A stretch of DNA of 43,076 nucleotides, taken from contig CACYYD010000018.1 of assembly GCA_902778585.1 (NCBI GenBank), positions 1 through 43,076 on the forward strand. The letters are read 5' to 3'. Positions within the stretch are counted from its first letter, which is position 1. Each line of letters opens with the position of its first letter. This document shows positions 32,295 through 40,275 of this stretch, piece after piece. Under the pieces are notes generated by a model. The model saw nothing but the letters and a program-made list of their open reading frames with translations, was not told where the DNA came from and did no database searches. A program made the position numbers and the translations under genes. The stretch comes from an uncultured Eubacteriales bacterium (lineage in GTDB: Bacteria > Bacillota > Clostridia > Peptostreptococcales > Anaerovoracaceae).

Positions 32295-32322
32295 AGAGGC
32301 CGGAGACTTATCTCCGACCTCT
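32295..32322. terminator. Bidirectional terminator
   Basis: AGAGG-C-CGGAG and CTCCG-A-CCTCT form an imperfect 10-bp stem around a 6-nt loop. CTTTTGG follows on the minus strand and TATTGATT on the plus strand. It lies between the convergent arginase and rubrerythrin genes. Confidence 0.7.
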
Positions 32323-32354
32323 TATTGATTGCATACAATTACGAGAGCAAGTAA

Positions 32355-32903
32355 TTAGCCGAAGTATCTCTTCAGGAGACCAGCAAATGCCTGGCCGTGT
32401 CTTGCCTCGTCTCTTGCCATCTCGTGGACGCTGTCATGAATAGCATCGAGTCCGAGCTCCTTAGCCTTCTTAGCCATAGCTGTCTTATTCTTGCAAGCAC
32501 CGTTCTCTGCAGCTACTCTCATCTCGAGGTTCTTCTTTGTGCTGTCTGTAACGACCTCGCCAACCATCTCAGCATATCTTGATGCATGGTCTGCTTCCTC
32601 AAATGCAGCTCTTCTCCAGTACTCGCCGATCTCAGGATATCCTTCTCTGAAAGCAACTCTGGACATTGCAAGGTACATACCAACCTCGGAGCACTCGCCC
32701 ATGAACTCAGCCTTCAGGAACTCGAAGATCTCAGGATCGCAGCCCTGAGCAACGCCTACAACGTGCTCGGAAGCCCATGTCATCTCTGCATCTTCATCCT
32801 GCTTTTTGAACTTCTCTGCAGGAACTCCGCACTGAGGGCACTTTTCAGGTGCCGAATCGCCTTCATGAACGTAACCGCATACGCTGCATACCCATTTTGC
32901 CAT
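32355..32903 (-). CDS. Reverse rubrerythrin
   Basis: A 182-residue rubrerythrin with the rubredoxin domain at the N-terminus (Cys6, Cys9, Cys22, Cys25: WVCSVCGY and KCPQCG), the reverse of the classical order. The four-helix diiron domain follows, with Glu/His ligands in AEFMGECSEVGMYL, FEEADHASRYAEM, AENGAC and DEARHGQAF. In Clostridia such proteins reduce hydrogen peroxide and oxygen using NADH-dependent electron donors. GGAGG lies before the ATG. The palindrome TTAATATTAA (33001-33010) upstream may be an operator. The DtxR-type regulator gene is next door. Confidence 0.93.
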   Translation of the reverse strand: MAKWVCSVCGYVHEGDSAPEKCPQCGVPAEKFKKQDEDAEMTWASEHVVGVAQGCDPEIFEFLKAEFMGECSEVGMYLAMSRVAFREGYPEIGEYWRRAAFEEADHASRYAEMVGEVVTDSTKKNLEMRVAAENGACKNKTAMAKKAKELGLDAIHDSVHEMARDEARHGQAFAGLLKRYFG

Positions 32904-33252
32904 AATATTTTCCTCCTTGATTTACATCTCTGTCATCTGTGTTACAGGCAAAGCCGCTGACCCACTTCTGTTTCGCCCTCTGCCCATAGCTGTCAACAGA
33001 TTAATATTAACATAAAAAAACCAACCCTGCACTCATTCAGATACAATTTAGTGCCCGGATTTCCGATGTTTTTTCAGCCCGGGCCGATGCCTCATATTAT
33101 TTTATAGAACCTAAAAGAATGCTTGTTATAAAAAAGATTGTAAACCCAAACTTTTCGGGTTTAATTGAATATATCAACCGATTATGGTATTGTATTCCCG
33201 TACAGAAGGGGACCAGCTGTACAGAAAAAAATCTATAAAAAGGAGGCCCCCC
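32904..33252. other. Intergenic region between rubrerythrin and DtxR genes
   Basis: This 349-bp divergent region contains the palindrome TTAATATTAA (33001-33010), a GCCCGG/CCGGGC stem (33053-33058 with 33079-33084), and the operator-like repeat and promoter of the DtxR-type gene. No further gene is seen. I find no convincing promoter for rubrerythrin; TTGACA near 32992 has no matching -10. Confidence 0.5.
33141..33193 (+). promoter_or_regulatory. Promoter and operator-like repeat of DtxR-type gene
   Basis: TTGAAT (33165-33170) and TATTGT (33188-33193) are 17 bp apart. TAAACCC (33141-33147) and GGGTTTA (33157-33163) form an inverted repeat with a 9-nt spacer that abuts the -35, a position suited to autoregulation. 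Confidence 0.55.
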
Positions 33253-33651
33253 ATGAAGATACAGCAATCAGCAGAAGACTATCTGGAAGCCATGCTAATA
33301 CTTCAGGAGGAGCATGGTTATATCCGATCCATCGATATAGCCAAGCATCTTGGAGTAACTAAGCCGAGCGTCTCATACGCTGTAAAGCGCCTCAGAGAAA
33401 GCGGTTACATAAACATGGAGGCCAATGGTCCAATCACACTTGCTCCGGCAGGTTACAAGATTGCGAAAAGGATCTACGAAAGGCACAAGGCTCTGACAGC
33501 CTTCCTTGAAAAACTCGGTGTAAGCAAAGAACAGTCTGAAGAGGATGCCTGCAAGATCGAGCACGTTATCTCACATGAAACATACGTTGCCATCTGCGAC
33601 TTTCTGAATGACGGCAGTGACGAAGCTATCGGAAGTTACGATTTCGAATAA
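33253..33651 (+). CDS. DtxR-family metal-dependent regulator
   Basis: A 132-residue regulator. The winged helix spans about 5-65 (SAEDYLEAMLILQEE, DIAKHLGVTKPSVSYAVKRL). A metal-binding dimer domain follows, with Cys100, Glu103 and His104 (DACKIEH), aligned with Cys102, Glu105 and His106 of DtxR. Cys here, rather than Asp or Glu, suggests iron rather than manganese as the cue; that is inference. It lacks the C-terminal SH3-like domain, like MntR. The ATG at 33253 follows AGGAGG by seven bases. Its closeness to rubrerythrin suggests an iron or peroxide stress link. Confidence 0.88.
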   Translation: MKIQQSAEDYLEAMLILQEEHGYIRSIDIAKHLGVTKPSVSYAVKRLRESGYINMEANGPITLAPAGYKIAKRIYERHKALTAFLEKLGVSKEQSEEDACKIEHVISHETYVAICDFLNDGSDEAIGSYDFE

Positions 33652-33696
33652 GTGAAGGATACGGGACCGAAGCTGGAATATTGAATATGGCAAAAC

Positions 33697-33727
33697 AAAA
33701 CACTCTGTCAAAAGACAGAGTGTTTTT
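33697..33727. terminator. Bidirectional terminator
   Basis: AAAACACTCTGTC and GACAGAGTGTTTT form a 13-bp perfect stem with an AAAA loop, with T-runs on both strands. It separates the DtxR-type gene from the convergent divIVA. Confidence 0.9.
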
Positions 33728-33776
33728 CATTGTCATTATTTGCCGCAGAGGCCTGTGCCCCCGCGCCCGGCAGGAC

Positions 33777-34463
33777 TTACTTCAGGATGATAGTGTTGTC
33801 GATCGATGCGGAATCCTCTGCCATTGCCTTGAGGCTCTCCGAAAGATCAGAAACTGTAGCCTGCTCGAGGTTTTCAGGAATGCTGAAGTCAGGAGCTACG
33901 TGAGCGCCCTCTTCGATCTTCTCCTTGTCCATTACCAGAGTAGGTGCCTTGCTGATGTCCTCAACCTTAGGCTCCTCAACTGCAGGAGCGATGTCGAGCT
34001 CTGCAAGATCTTTCATGATGTCGAACTCATCCTCATCGATGCGTGCGAGCTCGCTCTCGAGCATCTTGCGGAAGTTGTCCTTGAGTCTTCTGACCTTTGT
34101 GCTGAGGATAGCGTGCTCGTCTGTCAGCTTTCTTACGTTGACCTTTGCGTCGAGCAGCATGTTCTCTGCCTCGAGCTCAGCGTCTCTCATCATGAGCTCA
34201 GCTCTTCTCTCTGCGCTTGCGGAGATGTCTGCCATCAGCTTCTTGGCTGTCTCGAGAGTCTCGACCATGGCGTTGTCGTCCTTCTGAGCTTCTTCGAGCT
34301 GCTTCTCAAGAGCTTTGATCTTGTGAGCCATTGTCCTGTTGTCGTTCAGGACCTTCTCGTAATCGGCTACTATAATATCCAGAAACTCGTCTACCTCTCT
34401 GGAGTTGTATCCCTTCTTATCACGGCTGAATTCTTTTTTATCAATGTCGATCGGCATTATCAT
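33777..34463 (-). CDS. divIVA: DivIVA-domain cell division protein
   Basis: A 228-residue DivIVA homologue. The N-terminal lipid-binding module has EFSRDKKGYNSREVDEFLDII (about 11-31), followed by a long coiled coil to about residue 150 (KIKALEKQLEEAQ, ELEAENMLLDAKVNVRKL) and an acidic, less structured tail. DivIVA proteins gather at curved membranes such as the septum and poles and recruit division or wall-growth factors. AAAGGTAGGG lies ten bases before the ATG. It is the last gene of the HlyD-like/yggS/sepF/divIVA unit, an order common in Firmicutes. Confidence 0.92.
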   Translation of the reverse strand: MIMPIDIDKKEFSRDKKGYNSREVDEFLDIIVADYEKVLNDNRTMAHKIKALEKQLEEAQKDDNAMVETLETAKKLMADISASAERRAELMMRDAELEAENMLLDAKVNVRKLTDEHAILSTKVRRLKDNFRKMLESELARIDEDEFDIMKDLAELDIAPAVEEPKVEDISKAPTLVMDKEKIEEGAHVAPDFSIPENLEQATVSDLSESLKAMAEDSASIDNTIILK

Positions 34464-34526
34464 AGTGCGTATACCCTACCTTTCTCTCTGCTATATCTCG
34501 TTTCCTTTTATATGAATGCCTCGGAA

Positions 34527-35069
34527 CTATTTCCAAGGGCTTTCCTTCACTGATGCTTTACCGGACTCTGTGGCCCTGTCTACCATTGCCTTAATGTTAA
34601 CATTATGAGGGGCAAAAAGGTAGATGTTCTGGTTGATCCTCTGGCAGCTGCCCTTCAGAGCGTATGTAGCTCCGCTCAGGAAGTCGAACATCTTGCGGGC
34701 AAGATCCGTCTCGACCTTCTCGAGGTTGATGATGACCGGCTTATTTGCCCTTAGGTTGTCGATCAGCTTGCGGCACTCCTCGATGTTCTTCGGCTCGATG
34801 ACCACCATTCTGAACGCGCCGGAGTCGTTTCTCGAAGACTTGTCTACAGAATCTCTGTTTTCGGTAAACTTCTGAGGCGGCGCCACTTCGCTGAATGCGA
34901 GCGGGCTGATCCCTGTCTTCAGCGGGGCCTCAGGTGCTGCAGGGGCCGGAGCCGCTCCGCTGAGTTCCCTCTTGTATGCATCTATCTCGTCCTGCGAGAT
35001 ATCATCGTAATCGTCATCATACTCATCGGTGATGCCGACCAGATCCTTCATTTTATCCATGAAACCCAT
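34527..35069 (-). CDS. sepF: Cell division protein SepF
   Basis: A 180-residue SepF. The N-terminal amphipathic segment MGFMDKMKDLVGI anchors to the membrane, an acidic and Ala/Pro-rich linker spans about 15-60, and the C-terminal SepF domain has VVIEPKNIEECRKLIDNL and NLEKVETDLARKMFDFLSGATYAL. SepF links FtsZ to the membrane and to other septal proteins. It lies 16 bp after yggS and 63 bp before divIVA. Confidence 0.95.
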   Translation of the reverse strand: MGFMDKMKDLVGITDEYDDDYDDISQDEIDAYKRELSGAAPAPAAPEAPLKTGISPLAFSEVAPPQKFTENRDSVDKSSRNDSGAFRMVVIEPKNIEECRKLIDNLRANKPVIINLEKVETDLARKMFDFLSGATYALKGSCQRINQNIYLFAPHNVNIKAMVDRATESGKASVKESPWK

Positions 35070-35085
35070 TTCCTTTTGTCCTCCT

Positions 35086-35784
35086 CTATCTGTAATTGCG
35101 CGGTCCGAAAATCGAACTTCCGACTCTTACCATTGTTGCTCCTTCTTCGACCGCTACCTCGAAGTCACCCGACATTCCCATCGAGAGCTCTGTCGGAGCG
35201 AATCTCTCAGCAGGAAGATCCCAGCCCTTCATATCCTCGAAGAGTTCTGCTGCCTCCCTGAAGTACGGTCTTGAATCCTCAGGCTCTGCTGCGATCGGCG
35301 GTATGCACATTATTCCGCACACCCTCACGTTACCGCATTCAGCGCATATGTCCGTAACCAGCTGCCTGAGGTCTGCTGCCGGTATCCCGGATTTTGTCTC
35401 TTCCATCGCCGAGTTGATCTCGATGAGAACGTCCATCGTGATCCCTGCTGCGGCGGCCCGCTTGTCGATTTCACGGGCAAGTTTGAGTGAATCGACCGAA
35501 TGTATCATCACGACCTTGTCGATGATCTGTCTGACCTTGTTCGTCTGCAGGTGGCCTATCAGGTGCCATCTTACCGGACTTACGCTGTCATACTTCTCGA
35601 GGACCTCCTGCACGCGGTTCTCGCCTATGTCGGCCGCTCCCGCTTCGATCGCTTCGTTTATCTCAGAGGCCGGATGCGTCTTCGTTACTGCGATGAGCCT
35701 TACATCCTCAGGCTTCCTGCCGCTTCTGAGCGCGGCTTCGTCGACCCGCCTCTTTACTTCTGCATATCTTTCACGTATATCCAT
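35086..35784 (-). CDS. yggS: PLP homeostasis protein YggS
   Basis: A 232-residue PLP-binding protein with an alanine racemase-like barrel. LIAVTKTHP holds the PLP lysine, followed by GENRVQEVLEKYD, WHLIGHLQTNKVRQI, ELSMGMSGDFEVAV and VRVGSSIFG. It helps control vitamin B6 and amino acid balance. Its ATG overlaps the preceding stop by one base (TGATG), and sepF follows, so all are translated from one transcript. Confidence 0.95.
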   Translation of the reverse strand: MDIRERYAEVKRRVDEAALRSGRKPEDVRLIAVTKTHPASEINEAIEAGAADIGENRVQEVLEKYDSVSPVRWHLIGHLQTNKVRQIIDKVVMIHSVDSLKLAREIDKRAAAAGITMDVLIEINSAMEETKSGIPAADLRQLVTDICAECGNVRVCGIMCIPPIAAEPEDSRPYFREAAELFEDMKGWDLPAERFAPTELSMGMSGDFEVAVEEGATMVRVGSSIFGPRNYR

Positions 35785-36998
35785 CAGTTTTTATTGTCCT
35801 TATCCGAAGAGCCTCCTTTTTTGAGACTCGCAATATCATCTTCACTAGGCGACGCGACTATCTCGTCGTATGTTCCTATGGTCTCAACGAAGTTTCCGTC
35901 GGCATCGACGTAGATGTCCGAATATACTACGCATTTAACTCCGTCGTCCGCCTTCACACTTACCGGTGTGAAGACATGCTCGCCAAGCTTGTTTTTTACG
36001 AAGACTCCGCGCTTTCCATCCGGGGCTTCGACTATGCTTGCGTCCTCAAGAACGAGTCCCTGGGCGCTGGAGACCGTTACCTTTGTATCCAGACGGCGCT
36101 CCTCAAGGAAGCCGTCAAAGAAAGTCTTGCATGTGAGCGTTATCTTTGAGGTCTTGGTGCCCTGTTCAACACTGTGTACGGTCACTGTCACAGGCTCGCC
36201 GTTTACGTCTATGTCTACAGTCTCGCCTTCGTAGTACTTTTCAGCCTCTTTATTGCTGAGGTAGTACACGAGGTACCACTTGCTGTTTTTTACTATCTTG
36301 AATATCGGATATCCCTTGCCGCAGTGATGCTCCGGCGTCTGAAGGGCCCGCTTTCCGCTGAGCGACTTGAGATCCTTCTTCGAGAGGGATCCGAATGTGT
36401 CCGTGCTGAGCTTTGCCTCCGCTCCGTCCACATAGTAGCTGACATAACCGGCTTCTCTTGCGATGCCGTCTTCAGTCAGGACTGCTGCATCTTCAAGTTC
36501 GGACATGACCCTGGTGTAGCGTCCCGGGTTTGTGCCTTCCTCTATTGATTCAACAGTCTCTTCAGGAACTGCTTCGCCTTCAGCTGTCTCTGCCACTCCG
36601 CCTTCAGCTGCCTGTGCCTCTTCCGCAGCTTTTGCAGCCTCAGCCGCTTCAGCTTCGGTCATGGCGTCCGCTTCAGCTGCCGCCTCAGCTTCAGCATTGT
36701 CTTCAGACGTAAGCTTTACGACCCTCGCGCCGGCCTTTACAAGCTTGTTCGCATCGGCAACTCTCTCTATTTTGGCGGCCCGTTTGGCGACGTACACGGT
36801 CTCATCTCTCACAATAAAAGCGGAGACCTCATCCTTGACGTCTACCTTACCGTATTCTGCTATATATGTGCGCTCGAGAATGCCCTTTACAGAAGGAACA
36901 GCATATACCGCTATGCAGCAAATCGCGATCAGCCCTATATATACCAGAAACGCGACTATCCACTTTCTGCTAAAAAGCTCTTTTCGAATTGGTTCCAT
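35784..36998 (-). CDS. HlyD-like membrane-anchored protein beside sepF
   Basis: A 404-residue protein with a basic N-terminus and one membrane helix (about 14-35, WIVAFLVYIGLIAICCIAVYAV). The first extracellular segment (SAFIVRDETVYVAKRAAKIERV) resembles HlyD-type lipoyl-like adaptor proteins often encoded just before yggS-sepF in Clostridia. An Ala/Glu-rich low-complexity insert spans about 101-150. The C-terminal half is beta-rich (VDIDVNGEPVTVTVHSV, RGVFVKNKLGEHVFTPV). Function is unknown; a role in the division envelope is inferred from position. A TATAAT -10 lies 11 bases before the ATG and there is no ribosome site. Confidence 0.8.
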   Translation of the reverse strand: MEPIRKELFSRKWIVAFLVYIGLIAICCIAVYAVPSVKGILERTYIAEYGKVDVKDEVSAFIVRDETVYVAKRAAKIERVADANKLVKAGARVVKLTSEDNAEAEAAAEADAMTEAEAAEAAKAAEEAQAAEGGVAETAEGEAVPEETVESIEEGTNPGRYTRVMSELEDAAVLTEDGIAREAGYVSYYVDGAEAKLSTDTFGSLSKKDLKSLSGKRALQTPEHHCGKGYPIFKIVKNSKWYLVYYLSNKEAEKYYEGETVDIDVNGEPVTVTVHSVEQGTKTSKITLTCKTFFDGFLEERRLDTKVTVSSAQGLVLEDASIVEAPDGKRGVFVKNKLGEHVFTPVSVKADDGVKCVVYSDIYVDADGNFVETIGTYDEIVASPSEDDIASLKKGGSSDKDNKN

Positions 36999-37009
36999 AG
37001 TTCAGAAAA

Positions 37010-37015
37010 ATTATA
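37010..37015 (-). promoter_or_regulatory. -10 element before HlyD-like gene
   Basis: TATAAT on the minus strand ends 11 bases before the ATG at 36998. A weak -35 (TTGTAC) lies 18 bp further upstream. The transcript would have a leader of only about four bases. Confidence 0.5.
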
Positions 37016-37125
37016 CAATAAAAAAGACTTCCGGTACAACATATATTTACGCGAAAGCCTTACAGTTACTATATTTTGTGCTGGTTTTTGTGTTCTATCC
37101 GGCGCCCGTCGGCGCGGTCTTTCCG

Positions 37126-37851
37126 TCAGAGGTATTTCTGAAGGATGATCTTCTGCTTTTTCGACAGTTCAGGCTCACTTTCAAGATACTTCCTGAACAT
37201 ATCCGGACGTCTTTCCTTCGTAAGAGCAACGGCCTGCTCCCAGCGCCAGAGGTCGATCTCGCCGTGATTTCCAGACAGCAAGATCTCCGGGACCTCGTCC
37301 CCTTCATACTCGCGAGGCTTGGAATACTGCGGATATTCGAGAAGGCCCGAATAGACCGACTCATCGGTAACGGACTCCTCGCCCGCAAGCACTCCGTCCA
37401 GGAATCTCGCTACAGTGTCTATGAGGACCATCGCAGGGAGTTCACCCCCTGTGAGCACATAGTCCCCTATCGACACCTCACGCGCTCCGAGCCTGTCGAG
37501 AGCACGCTGGTCGACGCCTTCGTAGTGTCCGCAGAGTATGGTTATCTCGTCTTTCTCCGAAAGTTCCTTCGCCAGATCTCCGGACAGCATCTCGCCGCGT
37601 GGCGACATATACAGCACCTCGCCGCCGTATCCCTTTGCATTGAACGCGTCAAGGATAGGCTGCACCTGCATCACCATGCCGGCGCCTCCGCCGTAAGGCG
37701 TGTCGTCGACACGGTTATGCCTGTCAGTCGTATAGTCGCGGATATCTGTGATATCCAGCTCGATTATGCCGTTGTCGATCGCTCTTCCGAGCATGCTCAT
37801 GCGAAGAGGCGCAAACATGTCCGGGAAGATGGTGAGTATGTTTATCTTCAT
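37126..37851 (-). CDS. trmD: tRNA (guanine37-N1)-methyltransferase
   Basis: A 241-residue TrmD that makes m1G37 in tRNAs to prevent frameshifting. N-terminal INILTIFPDMF, the region VDDTPYGGGAGMVMQ, and the knot with ILCGHYEGVDQR and SIGDYVLTGGELPA are diagnostic. Length is normal. It starts 20 bp after rimM. rplS, which usually follows trmD, is absent here; the next gene is the HlyD-like one. Confidence 0.97.
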   Translation of the reverse strand: MKINILTIFPDMFAPLRMSMLGRAIDNGIIELDITDIRDYTTDRHNRVDDTPYGGGAGMVMQVQPILDAFNAKGYGGEVLYMSPRGEMLSGDLAKELSEKDEITILCGHYEGVDQRALDRLGAREVSIGDYVLTGGELPAMVLIDTVARFLDGVLAGEESVTDESVYSGLLEYPQYSKPREYEGDEVPEILLSGNHGEIDLWRWEQAVALTKERRPDMFRKYLESEPELSKKQKIILQKYL

Positions 37852-37871
37852 GATCGTAACTCTTTGGCCGG

Positions 37872-38402
37872 CTAGTCGATAAAGCCCGGGATAAGCGCCA
37901 CTCTGATGACGCCTTCTTCGTCGTCGATCTCTTTGAGGAATTCGTCGACAGCAGGTATGAGAACGGTTTTACCTTCGGATGTCTCGACCTCCAGAATGCT
38001 CTGCGCGGTGTTCTGTATGACATCCTTCAGCGTTCCGACTTTTGCCTCGCCGCCTTCTGCTGCCACATCGACGACGTCAAAGCCGATGATGTCGCGCACG
38101 TAGTGTTCGCCCTCAGGGAGCTCCTCGAGGTCGCATGCCCTGATGCTTACCTGCATGCCGTTAAGCGACTCGGCGGCCGTACGGTCGTCTATGCCTTCAA
38201 GCCTTACAACAGGCTTGTCCTTCTGATATCTAAGGCGTTCTATCTTTGCTTCAATGTACGTTACACCGGCTGCATCCGTCTTTTTTGGCGCACGCTCAAG
38301 AAGGAGGGTCTTGCCCTCCTTCAGATTGCCGGAATCCTGCGAGTACAGCGTGATCCTGAATTCGCCGCGGATACCCACAGGGCTCCCGACCTTTCCTATC
38401 AA
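37872..38402 (-). CDS. rimM: Ribosome maturation factor RimM
   Basis: About 176 residues. RimM binds S19 and helps 16S rRNA processing in the 30S subunit. IGKVGSPVGIRGEFRI at the N-terminus and YVRDIIGFDVVD and LIPAVDEFLKEIDDEEGVIRV in the PRC-barrel domain fit the family. I chose the TTG at 38402 because AGGA lies seven bases upstream and it gives the usual N-terminus. An alternative TTG at 38435 would add 11 residues and overlap khpA. It follows khpA and precedes trmD. Confidence 0.93.
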   Translation of the reverse strand: MIGKVGSPVGIRGEFRITLYSQDSGNLKEGKTLLLERAPKKTDAAGVTYIEAKIERLRYQKDKPVVRLEGIDDRTAAESLNGMQVSIRACDLEELPEGEHYVRDIIGFDVVDVAAEGGEAKVGTLKDVIQNTAQSILEVETSEGKTVLIPAVDEFLKEIDDEEGVIRVALIPGFID

Positions 38403-38418
38403 GACCTTTTCCTGAGAA

Positions 38419-38658
38419 TTATTCGTCTTCTTCAACTATCTCTACCGAAACTCTAAGATTCTGCTTGATCGCCGCAGCCTTTACCACGGTCCTGATCGCC
38501 TTTGCTATCCTTCCCGACTTGCCGATTATCTTTCCGATATCTTCGTCGGCTACCTTCAGCTTGACGATTATGTCTCTTCCGTCAGTCTCTTCGGTGACAA
38601 GGACCTCGTCCGGCTTCGTGACCAGCGCTTTCGCGATTACTTCTACCAGACTTCCCAT
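38419..38658 (-). CDS. khpA: KH-domain RNA-binding protein KhpA
   Basis: A 79-residue single KH-domain protein. IGKIIGKSGRIAKAIRTVVKAAA carries the GxxG loop as GKSG. KhpA works with KhpB/Jag in RNA binding and affects cell elongation in some Firmicutes. AAGGAGG precedes the ATG. It lies 11 bp after rpsP in the usual order rpsP-khpA-rimM-trmD. Confidence 0.94.
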   Translation of the reverse strand: MGSLVEVIAKALVTKPDEVLVTEETDGRDIIVKLKVADEDIGKIIGKSGRIAKAIRTVVKAAAIKQNLRVSVEIVEEDE

Positions 38659-38669
38659 TCCGTGCCTCC

Positions 38670-38888
38670 TTATTCGATAGCTCCGGACTTCTTGAGAAGT
38701 GCTCTTACTGTATCTGTAGGCTGAGCTCCGTTAGCGAGCCATCTCTTTGCAGCTTCGTTGTCGATCTTGATCTCGCTTGGGTCCTTCAGAGGATCATAAG
38801 TTCCGATCTCCTCGATGAACTTTCCGTTTCTCGGTGTTCTTGAGTCAGCAACAACTACTCTGTAGAAAGGCTTCTTGTGAGCTCCCAT
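38670..38888 (-). CDS. rpsP: Ribosomal protein S16, short N-terminus
   Basis: A 72-residue S16. [22 protein letters not shown] and [10 protein letters not shown] are the conserved core. Typical bacterial S16 begins with about nine more residues (of the type MAVKIRLKR) before this MGA. Here AAGGAG lies six bases before the ATG, and no in-frame start or homologous coding sequence lies upstream, so the protein seems to lack the first beta strand. It is probably functional, being the only S16 in its normal operon, but this needs comparison with relatives. Confidence 0.9.
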   Translation of the reverse strand: MGAHKKPFYRVVVADSRTPRNGKFIEEIGTYDPLKDPSEIKIDNEAAKRWLANGAQPTDTVRALLKKSGAIE

Positions 38889-38927
38889 TCTTTTCTCCTT
38901 TTTATTGATTATTAATTGATATCTTAT

Positions 38928-40271
38928 TTAGAATCCGAGGTTGCGCATCATGCTGCGTGCCTTTTTCGAATCCGGATTAGCTATTACCTTGGTCATCTTC
39001 TTCATCTCTTCGTACTTCTTGATGAGCTGATTGACCGCCTGCACCGACTGGCCCGATCCGGCCGCGATGCGCTTTCTTCTCGACGCGTTGAGCACGTTCG
39101 GCTTTGCTCTTTCAAGCGGCGTCATGGAGAGGATTATCGCCTCCATGCGCTTAAGCTCTGCCTTGCCCGCCTCGAGGTCGAGGTCTTTCTTCTGGGCTGC
39201 CGAGATGCCCGGGATCATGTCGATGAGCTTGGCAAGTCCGCCCAGTTTGTTGATCTGCCTCATCTGACCGAGGAAGTCCTCGAGGTCGAACTTGTTGCGG
39301 CGGATCTTCTCTTCGAGCTTTCTTGTCTCCTCTTCGTCGAAGGCGTTCTCAGCCTGCTCGATGAGTGACATCACGTCGCCCATGCCAAGGATCCTGGACG
39401 CTATCCTGTCAGGATGGAACGGCTCGAGGGCGTTGTACTTCTCGCCCGTACCCATGAACTTGATAGGCTTGCCGGTTACCGACTTTACGGAGAGAGCAGC
39501 ACCGCCTCTGGAGTCACCGTCCATCTTGGTCATGATGATCCCGTCGACTCCGAGTGCCTGGTTGAATCCGTCAGCGATGTTGACGGCGTCCTGACCTGTG
39601 AGTGCGTCGACTACGAGGAGTATCTCGTGCGGCTTGATGGACTTTTTGAGAGTCTTGAGCTCATCCATCAGCTGCTCGTCTATCTGGAGACGGCCGGCCG
39701 TATCGACGATGAGCACGTTGCAGCCGCGTCTCTGAGCTTCCTTGACAGCCTCAAGAGCGATCTGCTCGGCGTCATGCGAATCCCTGTTTACATAGACAGG
39801 CGTATTGACAGCCTTACCTACTATCTCGAGCTGATCTATAGCCGCAGGTCTGTAGATGTCGCAGGCAGCCAGCAGCGGATGCTTTCCCGTCTGCTTGAGC
39901 CATGCCGCGAGCTTACCGGCGGTCGTTGTCTTACCTGTACCCTGGAGACCCACCAGCATGATCACGGTGAATCCGCTAGGCGAGAACGTGAGCTTGCTTG
40001 CGGAGCCGCCCATCATGTCGACGAGCTCGTCCTTGACGATCTTGATGACCATCTGGTCCGGAGTCAGGCTCTTCAGAACGCCGGCTCCGAGCGCCTTTTC
40101 CTTGACCGTCGCGACGAATTCCTTTACGACCTTGAAGTTGACGTCAGCCTCGAGAAGTGCCATCTTGACGACGCGCATCGCGTCTTCAAAGTCTTTCTCG
40201 GATACTACGCCCTGGCCTTTGAGGTCTTTGAACGCGCCCTGTAATTTTTCGGATAATCCTTCGAATGCCAT
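38928..40271 (-). CDS. ffh: Signal recognition particle protein Ffh
   Basis: A 447-residue SRP54 GTPase that delivers nascent membrane proteins to FtsY. The N domain is followed by the G domain with GLQGTGKTTTAGKLA (about 107-121), VIVDTAGRLQ-type G3 (NVLIVDTAGR) and TKMDGDSRGGAALS. The Met-rich M domain (from about 325) carries MIPGISAAQKK and the RRKRIAAGSGQSVQAVNQLIKKYEEM RNA-binding helix. Its ATG is 4 bp after the ylxM stop. Confidence 0.97.
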   Translation of the reverse strand: MAFEGLSEKLQGAFKDLKGQGVVSEKDFEDAMRVVKMALLEADVNFKVVKEFVATVKEKALGAGVLKSLTPDQMVIKIVKDELVDMMGGSASKLTFSPSGFTVIMLVGLQGTGKTTTAGKLAAWLKQTGKHPLLAACDIYRPAAIDQLEIVGKAVNTPVYVNRDSHDAEQIALEAVKEAQRRGCNVLIVDTAGRLQIDEQLMDELKTLKKSIKPHEILLVVDALTGQDAVNIADGFNQALGVDGIIMTKMDGDSRGGAALSVKSVTGKPIKFMGTGEKYNALEPFHPDRIASRILGMGDVMSLIEQAENAFDEEETRKLEEKIRRNKFDLEDFLGQMRQINKLGGLAKLIDMIPGISAAQKKDLDLEAGKAELKRMEAIILSMTPLERAKPNVLNASRRKRIAAGSGQSVQAVNQLIKKYEEMKKMTKVIANPDSKKARSMMRNLGF

Positions 40272-40275
40272 GTTT

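Noticed and set aside
36532..37875. Plus-strand 447-residue open frame
   Set aside because: It is antisense to the HlyD-like gene and trmD; Ala/Ser-rich sequence mirrors the Ala/Glu-rich insert on the coding strand.
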